64,000 bases of DNA from Acanthamoeba castellanii str. Neff (lineage: Eukaryota > Discosea > Longamoebia > Acanthamoebidae): the NCBI RefSeq assembly GCF_000313135.1, contig NW_004457598.1, positions 204,026 through 268,025 on the forward strand, given 5' to 3'. Under the pieces are notes generated by a model. That model had not been told where the DNA came from. It ran no database searches and saw nothing but the letters and a program-made list of their open reading frames with translations. The first letter of the stretch is position 1, and every line of letters starts with the position of its first letter. Made by a program: the position numbers and the translations under genes. Below, piece by piece: positions 44,580 to 55,628 of the stretch.

Positions 44580-47500
44580 ATGATGCACGAGTCGAGCATG
44601 GGAGGGTACAACAGCCGGAGCCCCCACGCGCTACGTAAGCGGGCAGCCACCCTCGAAGACTTGCACGCCATCTCCGACAGTGACCGCGCCAACGATTGGG
44701 TACACCCCTAATCTTCATCTTTCATCTTTTCGTAACCCCTGAGCTTGCCCTCACGTAAGTAAATATTTTTTCTGTTTTTGTCCTTTTCATTCTTTTATTA
44801 GAGGCAATATTACAATTCATTTTCAATATATCTTATTTTTGTTCGTTGTTGTCGGTGGCAACCAGGGACTGGGCAGTGCGCGCATACGGGCGAAGGAGCT
44901 CAAGTTCAGCCGCGACGACATCATCGCGCGCGGCCACCACGGCATCGTCTACAAGGCATTTTCTCCCTCTCGTGCAGCGTTGATCACCATCCAGTCCTTG
45001 TTGTTGACTCTGCTCGGCACCACACCACCGCACACGCACACACGCACACGCACACACGCACAGGGGTGCTGTCGGGGCTCGCCGGTGGCGATCAAGCTGC
45101 TGCGAAACCAGAACCTGAACCGCAAAGAGCTCGAGGCCCTCCAGCGCGAAGCCGAGATCATGCGGTAAACGCACCCCTCTCGCCGGGTTTCCTAATGACC
45201 ATCCACAACTGACTACGATGAGTGTCGTGTGTGTCGTGTGTGTCGTGTGTGTCGTGTGTGTCGTGTGTGTCGTGTGTGTCGTGTGTGTCGTTGGACAGGT
45301 CCCTGCGGCATCCGAGCATCCTGCTGTTGATGGGAGTGTGCACGGAGCGCCGCAACCTGGCCATCGTCACCGAGTTCGTGGCGGGCCGTGATCTGGGCGC
45401 CATCATCCGCGATCGCGACGTCGACATGACCGTGCGCCAGAAGCTCAACATCGCCAAGGGCATCGCCCAAGGTTCGTGTCTCTATGCCGGTGTTGTGTTC
45501 CATGTGTGTGTTGCGTGCGTGTACAGTGCGTGCGTGTGCGTGTTGCGTGTGCCATGTAAGTGTTGTGTGTGTGGCGTGTGTCGCTAAATGTGGTTCCATG
45601 TGTTCGCAGGCATGACGTGGCTGCACTGCCTCCAGCCTGAGCCCATCATCCACCGCGACCTGAAGCCGGCCAACGTGCTGGTCACCAAGGACGGCAACGT
45701 CAAGGTGTGCGACTTCGGGCTCTCGTGCGTGCGCGAGAAGTTCGACCCCTCGGCGCCGCCCAAGGAGACCGTCTCCGGCACCGCCCTCTATCTCGTACTT
45801 TGGCCCCGCTCTTCTTTTTCGTTCTTTTTTTTTCGTTCTTCTTCTCTTTCGTTCTTTTTTGTTCTGCGTCGGCTAAACTTCTGCGATTTATTTAGTCGCC
45901 GGAGGTCATGGAAGGAGTGCCCTCGAGCGAAAAGTCAGACGTCTACGCCTTCGCAATTTTGCTTTGGGTACCACACACGACGGCACACGCACGCACACGA
46001 GCAAACGCACCTGCGCAGGTGAAGCTCACCCATGAGACTTGTGCAGGAGCTCTTTACGCGCGCCAAACCCTTCACTGAGTACAAATCGTCGATGGAGGTC
46101 TATGAGGCCGTCGTGGGTACGCACCTAGTCCCTGAGAATCCCATTCAAACGCCGTCACGCGAATCTAGAACCTGGACCGCACACATATCTCACACGCACC
46201 ACCGCACACGCGTCATCGCACACGCGCCACCGCACACGCGCACGTCACAGGCGAGAATAAGAGGCCGCCACTCACGTCGGACGTACCCGATGCGGTGGCC
46301 GCCTTGTTGGAGGATTGTTGGCAGAGGGATCGGCTGAAGCGGTAACGCGCCTTCCATTCCTTTGAGGCCGTGTCGGCCGGTCACGCCACTGACACCACCC
46401 AGACCTTCGTTTGGGGAGATTCTGCAGCGATTGGACGACATTGTCGTCGATACCACGATTCCCGACCAGACCGCCCGGGCTTTCTGGAAGGAGCTGCGAC
46501 CACAGGTAAAGTAGTACTCGCAATGATCATCACAACCAACGATTTGATGAATTCTCAGCATGATGGAATACATGGTGGAATTGTGGCAATCTTAGGATGG
46601 AATGCAGTATCCGTGGTCGGTGTCGTGGCGACGCTTCATGGAGGCCTACCACCGCTACTCCAAGTCCAACCTTCCGCTGCCGCTCTACCTCCACTCGGCG
46701 GAGGGCCGATGCGCGCGGCTCATTCTAGGTGCGCGCTACACATTGCAGCGCTTCTTTATCGCACGGGCGCTGGCTCGATGAATGAATGCTTACGTGTCGT
46801 GTGTTGTGTGTCGTGTGCGTGTGTTATTGTACAGCGGCCGCCACCGAAGATATGACGCGCAGCAAGAGAGACAAGGAATACAATGTCATGCTCGAAAGCT
46901 TCGGCCGATTCGTGCATCTGTTCGGCCCCTTCCGCCGCTCGATCCTGGTCGACGTACGCTCGCCGCTCCTCGTTTTCGCTTTTCGCTTTTCGCTTTCGCT
47001 TTCGTTCTCTTATCGTGTTGGGCTGTGCAGTTCGAGGCGCTGTGCAAGCGCGGGTGCTTCCACGGGTTGATCGAGGCCAAGGAGGCCGAGCGCCGGCTGG
47101 GCAACAAAAAGAAGAGAAAGAAGTTTCTCCTGCGCATGTCTGCGCGCGACCCCACCTGTCTCACCATCAGCCGAAGGGTACCCACATCCTTCCCAAAAGA
47201 ACTATGTGCATTCCAGTTGAGCTCATTCACATTCTTTGTGGTTGGAATGTGATTGGAATGTGCGCGCGTTTGCAGCACAAGGGCGGGTTCAGGCACATGC
47301 GGGTGCAGAGAACGGCCCGTGGCTGGAATGTGCCGGTGGGCAAGGACATGCACTCCTTCGCCACCCTCGACGAATTCCTGGACTCGCCTCTCGCCCGAAA
47401 GTCTGGCAAGAGTGCGTTCCTCCCGCACACGCACACATGACCGCACACGCTGCACGTTGCACACTCTGTGTGTGCACGCACGACACGCACGACACACACG

Positions 47501-47716
47501 CACGCACACTAACACGCACACATGGCACGCGCAGAGGGTTTGGGGCTGAAGCGACCGTGCGTGCGGGACTCAGAGTTCGCGGCGGTGCACCGAGAGGGAG
47601 GCGACTCGGACCCCTACTACGACGAGGTCCCCTCCTCATTCGACGACCACGACGTCGACGACGACGAATACGTGGGACAGCTACTCGCCCACAGCAACGG
47701 CGGCGTCCGTCGATGA
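44580..47716 (+). CDS. SHK-type protein kinase with SH2 domain, full length
   Basis: Start [20 protein letters not shown] at 44580 (a second ATG follows at once). Exon 1 ends ANDW and joins [20 protein letters not shown]. Kinase: glycine loop [12 protein letters not shown] with two His, VAIKLLRNQ lysine, [34 protein letters not shown] in place of APE, and C-lobe [20 protein letters not shown]. The family linker [20 protein letters not shown] is followed by [20 protein letters not shown]. The SH2 domain is complete: [16 protein letters not shown], phosphotyrosine strand FLLRMSARD, then [20 protein letters not shown]. The tail is acidic ([15 protein letters not shown]), stop 47716. It matches the gene at 55629-58500 (HHG loop, PANV, MTRS). 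It is the only plus-strand SHK gene here and converges on the P450 gene 93 bases away. Confidence 0.9.
45220..45294. repeat. TGTGTGTCG nonamer array
   Basis: Eight near-perfect 9-base units filling an SHK-gene intron up to its acceptor GGACAG. Confidence 0.95.
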
Positions 47717-47808
47717 CCCCCCCCCACACCGAACTAGTGTCATGCTGACGTCACCTTTTTTTTCCTGTGCTTGCGAACCGAAGAATACATTGCTATGCTT
47801 GCCCCCAC

Positions 47809-48715
47809 TCACTCCCTCGGCCTGAACTTGACCCAGATGGTGTGCTCTGCGCGTGTCGGGACCACAACGAATAAACGAAAGAACGAAAGCGATGGTGTGA
47901 GTCGCACCCCACCAAAACGCGAAAGCGAGGGCCAAAGAGGGAAGGTAAGGAGTAGGGGGTACCGGGATTGGGAGTGCCGGCCTGCTTGCGGTAGTCGGCG
48001 TCCGACATGTCGCTCACCAGCTCGAATTGGCACGACCTGAGCACCAGCGAGAGCACCATCTTGATGACCACGTTCGCAAACCGCTCGCCCTAGAAGAAGA
48101 CGACAATGATGGTGAAGGAGAGAGCTGGTGGTGAGAAACAAGAAAAGAAAGATAACATGATATTATTAATATGAAAGTGGTGGAGGGCGACGGTACGAGG
48201 CACTTGTGGCGGCCGAAGCCGAACTGGACGTAGTGCCGGTTGGCGACGAGGCTCTGCTTCCTTTCGGGATCGGCGAACCTCTCCGGGTCGTAGAGGCTCG
48301 GCTCCGGGTACACCTCGCTGTTGTGGTGCGACAGGAACGGCGACGACACTACCGTACGCCCTGAAATATTTGTTAATAAATAGTTTTTAATATATTAATA
48401 TTAAATGCATTATTTTAAAATAATGACGCAAAAGTCAGAAATAAATAAAACAACGATATAATTACCAGATATTAAATAAATAAAATAGAAAATAAAGGGA
48501 GTACCTTTGGGGATGGTGAATTCGCGGCCGTCGGCGGAGGTGAAGGCGACGTCCTTCATGGCCTTGCGCACGAGCATGAGCATGCCGTAGCGACGAACCG
48601 TCTCCTTCATGCAGCTGTCCAGGTACTCGAGCTTGCTGATGAAGTTGGGCGCCAACGTCTCCGCCTCCTCGCCCATTTCCGCGATCAGCTGCGTCTGCTC
48701 GCGCAGTGCCTTGTC

Positions 48716-48753
<38 letters not shown>

Positions 48754-50455
48754 ACCGCACACGCCACGCACGCAAGCACACGCACACACTCAGTGGCATC
48801 GGGCGAAAGGGAGGCAAGTCGTGAGTGTCCGCGTACGCCAGTGACTGGTTGTTGGCCCAATTAGCGAGTGTCCAGCCCGTTGTGCCAGCTGCAGCCAGCA
48901 CAGGAGAGAGAGAAAGAAAAGGTGTAAACACACGCACACGACAACGCGAGGAGGAACGTGCGTGGCACGTACCAGTGTTGGTGTGCGCAGCGAACATGAC
49001 CGCCAGGGCGTGCATGGCGAAGGTGTGGACGCTGTGGTTCTCCTTCTCCGCCGTCCACACCATTCCGATGTAGTCCGACGTTTCCTTTCCATTGGATTCC
49101 GCCGCAACCACACACACCAGCCAGCAAAATATATAAAATAAAATAACAATAATAAATAACAATATAGTGTTAATGTTTGATAACGCAAAAGAATAATATA
49201 CATTTTAAAAAAATTGGACGCGTACCTGGTCCTCGGAGCGACTGTGGAGCACGTTGGAGATGATCTCGATGAGTCGCTTCCGCGCCTTTTCGTTGGCGCG
49301 CTTGGTCGCCGTCGGCAGGCTGGGGAACAGAATCGCGACTGTGTCCATAGCTGTCGTCGTCGTCGTCGGTGTCAGGGTTAGTACTCAACACACATGACGC
49401 ACACGCACACACGCACACACGCACACACGACACTGTGAGAGGGGTACCGGAGAGTTCGAGCTGGTAGTAGATGGAGGCGATCTCCTCGGCGTGCGCGTGG
49501 TAGGCGTCGTCGCCCAGCACGCAGCGAATGTTGATGCTGGTGACCAGCTGCGACACCGACTTGAAGAGATCCACCTTGTCCTTCCCGCACCAGATCTTGA
49601 TGTGCTTTCGCACCTCGTCGTTGATAAGCGAGTTGTAGAGGCTCAAGCGCTCATGTCTCATGAAGCCCTGGCGCATGAAAGTTAGACCACACACCGCACA
49701 CACCGCACACCGCACACACCGCACGTGCACCCGAACCTTGGTGATGTATGGGCTGCTCTTGCTGGTCCACACGGGGTCCTCCGTGAAAGTTTCCGGCCCC
49801 AGCACGTTCTGCGCCACCGCTGCAACAGCACTGCGCGCGCACGCCGTGTTAGCCGGTCCGTCCCCAGTGTGTGTCTGTGCGTGCGTGCGGTGCGTGCGGT
49901 GCGTGCGGTGTGTGCGGTGTGTGCGGTGTGAAACCTGTTGAAGTCGAGGATGTCGTCGGTGGAATCAAAGAAGAGCCGGTTGCCCTCACGCCCGAGAATG
50001 AAAGTCATCTTATCGATCAGCAGGTCCAACGTAAACGCTTGGCCATACTAGATGAGGCCGCACGCACGCAACACGACACAACACGCGCACGCGCGGCACA
50101 CAGCGGCACAGAGTACAGGTTCAGTGAACTGCTGGCGTTGAAGATGGGAGCTAACAAAAAGCAACAACTCTCAGCGGCAAACCTGCTTTTCGAGTCGCTG
50201 TAGGAAGGGGCGGGGGGTTGATGAGAATTCGATCAGGGGTCCAACGAGCGGCAAGCCCGACTCCACGCGCGGAGGCTCCTTCTCGTGCGGCTGTGTGGAG
50301 CAAATGGTGAGAGTTGGGCGAAATTGATGCTAATGTGATTTAAATCGAGATGGCACAAACAAATATCTTGTGGTAGGTACCGCATTGAGGCGGCGCACTA
50401 ACAGAAGAACAAGGAGGCCCACAACCAGTGCGGCCAGCACCATTGCGACCGACAT
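47809..50455 (-). CDS. Cytochrome P450, CYP51-like
   Basis: Heme-thiolate monooxygenase. Start MSVAMVLAALVVGLLVLLLV at 50455 is a membrane anchor. Exon 2 has the proline-rich hinge and opening PPRVESGLPLVGPLIEF; exon 3 continues YGQAFTLDLLIDKMTFILG, close to the CYP51 pattern of this region. The I-helix reads AVMFAAHTNTAGTTGWTLAN (oxygen-activation groove), the K-helix ExxR is KETVRRYG, and the heme loop is FGFGRHKCLGERFA with the Cys ligand. The last exon, after a 70-base-type intron, ends AEHTIWVKFRPRE-like (EHTIWVKFRPRE), stop 47809. CYP51 enzymes demethylate sterols at C14; this gene resembles that clan but whether it is the true sterol demethylase cannot be settled by eye. An intron at 48718-48746 holds a CA run. 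Confidence 0.83.
48718..48746. repeat. CA dinucleotide run
   Basis: About 14 CA units in a P450-gene intron. Confidence 0.9.
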
Positions 50456-50782
50456 GGTTTCGTATCTGTGAGTTCTATCCGAGCGTCACAGCCAACATAC
50501 TGCGTTTCGGGGGATGAGATGGTTGGCCGCCCATGTCCGATTAACCGCCACTCAGAAATCAATCGGGAGACTGAAATTGCAATAAAAAAAATGATTGCTG
50601 TAACCAAAAAACGCGTCTGCTGTCTCTGCTTCGGCCGAAGCATAGGCATCTCAAGTATGGCCCTACCCTTTCTTTGTCCTTGTCGTACCCCAGCTCTACG
50701 AATAACCTCATCCTCTCATTGGTCTCCCTTGTGGGTCCAATACGCCGACCGCTGCTTCTTTTCTGTCTCTCATACCTTCACC
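50456..50782. other. Divergent intergenic between P450 and small secreted protein gene
   Basis: 327 bases. An in-frame upstream extension of the secreted-protein frame exists from 50468 but lacks a signal peptide and looks non-coding. CCAAT (CCAATACG) at about 50737. Confidence 0.5.
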
Positions 50783-51436
50783 ATGGCCCACACCACTTTC
50801 CTCGTCGTGTCCGTAGTGCTGCTTAGCGTGGTAGTCGCAAGCGCTGGGTCAGGGAGCCACCATGGCCATGGCCATCCCCCGCAGCATTCGCCCCGCGACT
50901 CGACCTGCAGCCGTCAGTACTGGACCCTGGAGGGCCTCAACGCCAACTGGGCCGGCAAGTACTTCTCGGGGGCCGACAACCGCACAGCTGTGTGCTCGGG
51001 GTCTGGCATCGTGTTCGACCCTGTCACCTACGCCGTGGTCGACACCTTCGCGCTGGCGCCCTTCGAGGTGTCCGATTACTACGACGAGGCCAAGGGCTGC
51101 TACGCCACGCTCGCCCTGGCGACGCACACGCTGCAGGAGGAGTACGGCAGGATCGAAGACACGACACGCACGTGTCTGGTGCAGTACTCGGTCGATAGTA
51201 ATGGCACGATGGTGGAGGACACGACCATCACCGGCGAGCGCTTCAAGACGCCGTGGCCGCTCATCAACGGACGGCGTTGGGTGGAGCGCGGTACGGGCCG
51301 CATGACCAACCTTGAGTTCATCTTCTTTCACGGCCCGCGTACCGAGCTCGTGGAGAGCCTCTACTTGATGTCGGTCGACCCCGAGACCCAAGGCCCGACC
51401 CAGATGCTCATGGTCAAGTGTGTCACCGCACCTTGA
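50783..51436 (+). CDS. Small secreted protein of unknown family
   Basis: Intronless, 217 residues. ATG 50783 opens a clear signal peptide (MAHTTFLVVSVVLLSVVVAS, cleavage likely after ASAG). A His-rich stretch follows (GSHHGHGHPPQH), which might bind metal. The body has LNANWAGKYFSGADNRTAVC and several Cys, N-glycosylation-type NRT and NGT sites, and strands such as YAVVDTFALAPFEVSDYYDE, RTCLVQYSVDSNGTMVED and TNLEFIFFHGPRTELVESLY. The size and strand pattern suggest a beta-barrel or lipocalin-like fold, but I do not recognise the family. It faces the P450 gene and converges on the NMNAT gene, whose stop is 65 bases away. Confidence 0.72.
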   Translation: MAHTTFLVVSVVLLSVVVASAGSGSHHGHGHPPQHSPRDSTCSRQYWTLEGLNANWAGKYFSGADNRTAVCSGSGIVFDPVTYAVVDTFALAPFEVSDYYDEAKGCYATLALATHTLQEEYGRIEDTTRTCLVQYSVDSNGTMVEDTTITGERFKTPWPLINGRRWVERGTGRMTNLEFIFFHGPRTELVESLYLMSVDPETQGPTQMLMVKCVTAP

Positions 51437-51501
51437 CACCGCGCACACGCACACGGCACACTTGGAGTGGTCATGTAAAATAAGATTAAAAACAACAGCA
51501 T

Positions 51502-52911
51502 TTACTGGCCGTAAGTGGAGGTGGAGGTACGGGGAGGGATTGAGCGCAGATAGTCGGCAACGGCGGGGAAGGTAAGGTCGTCCACGCTCTGTCCCTGGTC
51601 GATCCTCTCTCGGATGAGGGTCGACGAGCAGTCCTCGATGTCTTCCGACTCCTCCACCATGAAGAAGTTGTCGAAGCGGTTCATCTTGGCCTTGAGTGAC
51701 AATCGAGGGAGTGTGTCAGCTCGGAGTGACGCATGCCATGCGGGAGCCATAGAGAGCGCTCCTGTTCGGACTCGTGTCGGCCCTGGTTGAAGTCCTGGAT
51801 CTGCTGAATTCGTTCCCTGAGTCTTTCCATGAACTCTGGCCGACCCACGCCGACGACGCCGAACCCCTCCGCGCCCAAGAACAAGCGACAGCTGCGAGGA
51901 GGGACCAAATCAGATGGGAAAACTCAAGTTAGCTGTGCTGGGAGCATGTGAGTGTGTAGACAACGTGGCCGAGTGGTTAAGGCGGTAGACTCGAAATCTA
52001 CTGGGGTCTCCCCGCGCAGGTTCAAATCCTGCCGTTGTCGGCCTAATCTTTTTCCCTGTTGTTGTAGCGGGTGTGCGTACCGGTAAACCAGATCTGCACC
52101 GCAGAGGAAGAAGCAACGCCAGCGGTACTGGGGCATCTGTTGGTTGAGATACTCCTGGATGTTTTGGGTCACCTGCCCCACAAAAAAAGTTGGCTTATTG
52201 TATCTGATGAAGCAGGCATGAATGAAGAACTACCAGGTACCTGGTCAAAGGACACGAAGTGCGGCTGAGAGCACTCCCAAGACGACACTGCCAGCCACTC
52301 TGAATCGGCCACAGCCAGTTCGCACATCTTAACTCTGCACTCGCGCCACCCGGCCCCGACCGAACGCAAACATCAGAAAAGCGTGATTCGTTGGACGGTA
52401 TGGAGTTGGTACCGGTCCAAACCGGAGATGTAGCGCTCGCCCAGCTTGGCCTGAACGTGCACGTCGTGACTGGGCGACAAGAAGCCGCCGACCACGTTCT
52501 GTTTTGTTGTTTGTAGAACGTTATTGGTGTACTGTGCGGCACCACGCACATCGGGCCAGGCCGTACCAATCCATTGCTGACCAGGTGTGCCCGCGCAATG
52601 TCGAACATGCGCACATGCATCTTGTGCACAGGACAGAAGCTGCCCGTCGCCACCAGCACCACTCGCTCCTCCTGGAGACATGACATATTTGAGTTTGTAC
52701 AACATCGCTGTAGTATGGCCTGGTGAATATTATTTGTTATTTGCACCTTTTCGTCTTCTTCTTGGCTGTCTGCCCCTGGTGCTGGTGTTGACAGTTTCTG
52801 CAGCTTGTGGAGGGGGGTGTACTCAGCTCCGTTGGGCACCGGTGCGGGTTGTTCTGTTTCCTGCACCTGCCGCCTCACAATAACTGACCTTGACGACTGC
52901 GACTGGCCCAT
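51502..52911 (-). CDS. NMNAT: Nicotinamide mononucleotide adenylyltransferase
   Basis: Makes NAD from NMN and ATP (last step of NAD synthesis). Start MGQSQSSRSVIVRRQVQETE at 52911; the first 60 residues are a polar leader. The nucleotidyltransferase fold then shows VVLVATGSFCPVHKMHVRMF, containing the GSFxPxHxxH ATP-binding signature, and later GGFLSPSHDVHVQAKLG, MCELAVADSEWLAVSSWE, CFFLCGADLVYR (GAD motif) and SSTLIRERI, matching the SxTxxR ATP site. The C-terminus is short (IPPRTSTSTYGQ), stop 51502. At least seven exons. One intron, about 51897-52078, carries a tRNA gene on the other strand. A start MGQSQSS could be N-myristoylated (inference). Confidence 0.88.
51959..52040 (+). tRNA. tRNA-Ser(CGA)
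   Basis: 82 bases. The acceptor stem GACAACG pairs with CGTTGTC, discriminator G. A box TGGCCGAGTGG, B box GGTTCAAATCC. The anticodon arm TAGA-CTCGAAA-TCTA gives anticodon CGA (reads UCG). A long variable arm (GGGG/CCCC stem) is typical of class II tRNA-Ser. No intron. Lies antisense within an intron of the NMNAT gene. Confidence 0.95.
52049..52053 (+). terminator. Pol III T-run terminator
   Basis: TTTTT nine bases after the tRNA 3' end, as expected for RNA polymerase III. Confidence 0.75.
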
Positions 52912-53075
52912 ACCTCTCTTGCTCCCGCTCGTCTTTGATGTGTTCTGTACGTTCTTAACAGCTTTGTCTCTTTTTTCAAAGAGCGTGAATGAATATCGCA
53001 GAATTAAATTGGGCCAGTTGTGTATTTATCAATTTTTGCCACCAGTAAAATAAATCACTATTCCACAAAGGTTTA

Positions 53076-53680
53076 TCAAGAAGCGGCAGAGTAGGCGGTG
53101 GCCGATTCGTCGTCCTGCTGTTGGACGGGCAAGTAGTGGCACTTGAAGATGTGCTTGCTCACCTTGTCCGGATTGTCCTTCACGTACCGCAGCGCATCAA
53201 ACTGTTGATTGTCGACAGGGCGCGTGAGGGTGTGTGCATGTGCGGTGCGGAAGAGAGAGGGAGAGGCGTACGTTGTCGGCGAAGACGTGGGAGAGGTCTA
53301 GAGTACAGGAGCGCGCCTTCCGCACGTAGCTGGGATCGGCCCGCTTGGGATCGACGGCGCCCTCCTCGACAAGTTGCTCCAGGGTCACCGTCGCTGTCTG
53401 GATCATGAACTTGTCCTTGCACTCTTGCATCTGCTCCAGCGCCTCCTTTGAAAGCTGACGAGCAAGAACTGCTCCCGTGTGAGTGTGCGGTGGCACGCGT
53501 GCGGTGTTGCGTGTGCGGTGGAGAGTGCGTGTACGCGATCATTGTGAGCAATTGGGCAACAGCCTCGGCAGGAGACCTAGAGGCCCAGAAGGAAGAGGCA
53601 GACGCACTGGAGACGGTCAAGACTTGTCTGGGCAGGAGTATCCCGTGGGTGGGCTTCACTACGTAGTCCTTGGGCTTGGT

Positions 53681-53750
<70 letters not shown>

Positions 53751-54594
53751 TGCGTGTGAGGCCTCCCGAAGCCGGCGACAGCAAGAAGTGAGAGCTGCTG
53801 CCACTTACCATGACTCGGAAGAGGGTGACGGCCGAGCGTGTGCTGTTCCGCATGTAGAGCCGCGTGTGGACTGTTTGGGCGGAAGGCGTGGGGAAGTAGA
53901 GTCCGTGCGCCGGTGCGGGATAGAAGTCGAGGCGCGGGTGTCGCCCGAGGGACCGCCGGAAGAACCGCTTCCAGCTCTCCGTCGAGTCCTTCTCGCGCTT
54001 GAGTGCGGCCTGCTGCGACTGCTGGACCGTCGTCAGGGAGTCACGCTCGTGTCGTGTGCGTCGTGTGTGTCATGTTGCGCTTGGCAAGTACCTCTTCTTG
54101 TGGTGCGCCCGGGCAGAAGGTGAAGAACTGATAGACGAGGCGCTTCCATAGGTAGTCCTCGTGCATGTCTGTGATCATCTTCCAGGTCTTGCACACCTGC
54201 GATGCGAGTGGAACGATTATGTGATGTGATGTGATGTGATGTGCTGTGCTGTGGCTGCGATTTGAGCACAGTACCTCAGATGCGGTGGCGAGGGAGCACT
54301 CGTCGAGGTGGGAAAAGATGAGGACGATGAGCTCAGGCGAGAAGATGGAGAAGAGAGATTCTTCATCGGCGCGTAGCGTCTGGACAATGCGCCACTCCTG
54401 TGGTGTGTGTTGGAGCGGAGTGAGAGAAGATGAACAATAGACAAGGCAAATGGATGTGCAACCTTATACTTCTTCACCAGATCTTTTCCTCCCTCGCCCT
54501 GGAGAAAAACGTAAAAATTGTTTGTCTCCTTCTTGAGCTCTTCTATCACACGCTGCAAGATGTGCAGATTTTGTCCATCCTGCTTGGCGTCCAT
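53076..54594 (-). CDS. F-box protein with MSP (major sperm protein/VAP-like) domain
   Basis: Start MDAKQDGQNLHILQRVIEEL at 54594, a short coiled part. The F-box follows across two exons: SPELIVLIFSHLDECSLATA and VCKTWKMITDMHEDYLWKRL. Next comes an immunoglobulin-like MSP domain: RLDFYPAPAHGLYFPTPSAQ, LYMRNSTRSAVTLFRVMVTK, PKDYVVKPTHGILLPRQVLT and KDKFMIQTATVTLEQLVEEG, in the strand order of VAP/MSP proteins. Stop 53076 after ATAYSAAS. VAP-type MSP domains bind FFAT peptides at membrane contact sites. Pairing one with an F-box suggests a ubiquitin-ligase receptor that selects FFAT-like or membrane-linked substrates (inference). The region between GILLPRQVLT and KDKFMIQ has uncertain splicing. 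Confidence 0.78.
53690..53742. repeat. CA dinucleotide microsatellite
   Basis: About 26 CA units in an intron within the MSP-coding part. Confidence 0.95.
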
Positions 54595-54679
54595 CGCTCA
54601 ACAATGATTATTTTATATCTTTTTTCGTCCCAATTCTATATTAACAACAAGTACAGAGAACTGAATTGGGCTGACGCTG

Positions 54680-55490
54680 CCAAGTGCAGTTTAGGGTTAT
54701 TCACATTTGAGGGTGCATAGACCAGGTCACTCATCCTTTTAGCAAAGCAGCAGCAACACTCTGTTCCACTGGCTTGGTGTCACCAGTTCTTGTCATGGTT
54801 AGTGTTTTATGCCCATGTTGTAAAACAACACCTTTACCTCTGTACCCAAGCAGCTTTGGCAGGGAGTGCAATCAATTACACTGGGGGGGGGAGGCATCTT
54901 AGCTTGAATTGTTGAGAGTAATGGGATTGAGGTATCATATTTGTTTAGGTTGTTGCCAGAGCATCTTCCCATCTTTCCCTCCTTTGTCAGTGTGTGGATT
55001 ACACCACATAGTGTGAATACCCAGGAACCAGTTCCAAGGTGCCCAGCTTTCCTCCTTACCCTAATGCACTTTGAGGACGCAGAGTTAGAAAATTGAAGTC
55101 TGGTTTGGGCTTCCTCATCTTCCTCCTCACCATTGTGCTGGCCTCTATTGCCAACAGCTGACAACAGTGAAAAAAAACATATTTCAGAACCACAGTTTGA
55201 TTAAGGTTACAGATTAATTCTCCAATGAGGCTGGTATGTATTACAACATTGGCATGTTTTTTCTTTAACTGCATCTGAGTTATTACTGACCAAGGTCTGG
55301 TGCTCCACAGTTCTTACCTGATATTCAGTTCAATGTTGCCCTGGGTCTGTGGGATGCTGTGCAGTGATTCTGGGAGGATACCCATGAGGACATGGGAATG
55401 AGACTGGTTATCACAACAATGCTGTCTGCGCTTATACAGGGAAGAGTACCAGCTGTTCATCATCAGTGATCCCAAAGCCCACAGTTGAAA
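54680..55490 (-). pseudogene. Second CpG-poor decayed remnant
   Basis: About 800 bases with only two or three CpG (near 55077 and 55428), in contrast to the flanking genes. On the minus strand an open piece (55164-54799) reads VRRKAGHLGTGSWVFTLCG then VIHTLTKEGKMGRCSGNN and NKYDTSIPLLSTIQAKMP, which is protein-like; the piece upstream reads IGELICNLNQTVVLKYVFF. On the plus strand near 55370 a piece reads FWEDTHEDMGMRLVITTM. Family unknown; similar composition to 34480-35990 suggests the same kind of silenced element. No terminal repeats seen. Confidence 0.42.
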
Positions 55491-55628
55491 CCTCCCCTGG
55501 CGAAGAAATGGCTACTAGAACAAATAGCTTCACTACAACTTGAGCCAAACTATGGTGTGGCGCTCCGGCTGGCTCGGGGGACCACCACATTGTCAAGGAG
55601 GGGCGTCTTGTCATAGCACGACTCGTCA

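Noticed and set aside
45222..45294. Cys-Val-Ser repeat protein
   Set aside because: The 9-base TGTGTGTCG repeat has a three-codon period; it is an intron bounded by good splice sites in a kinase gene.
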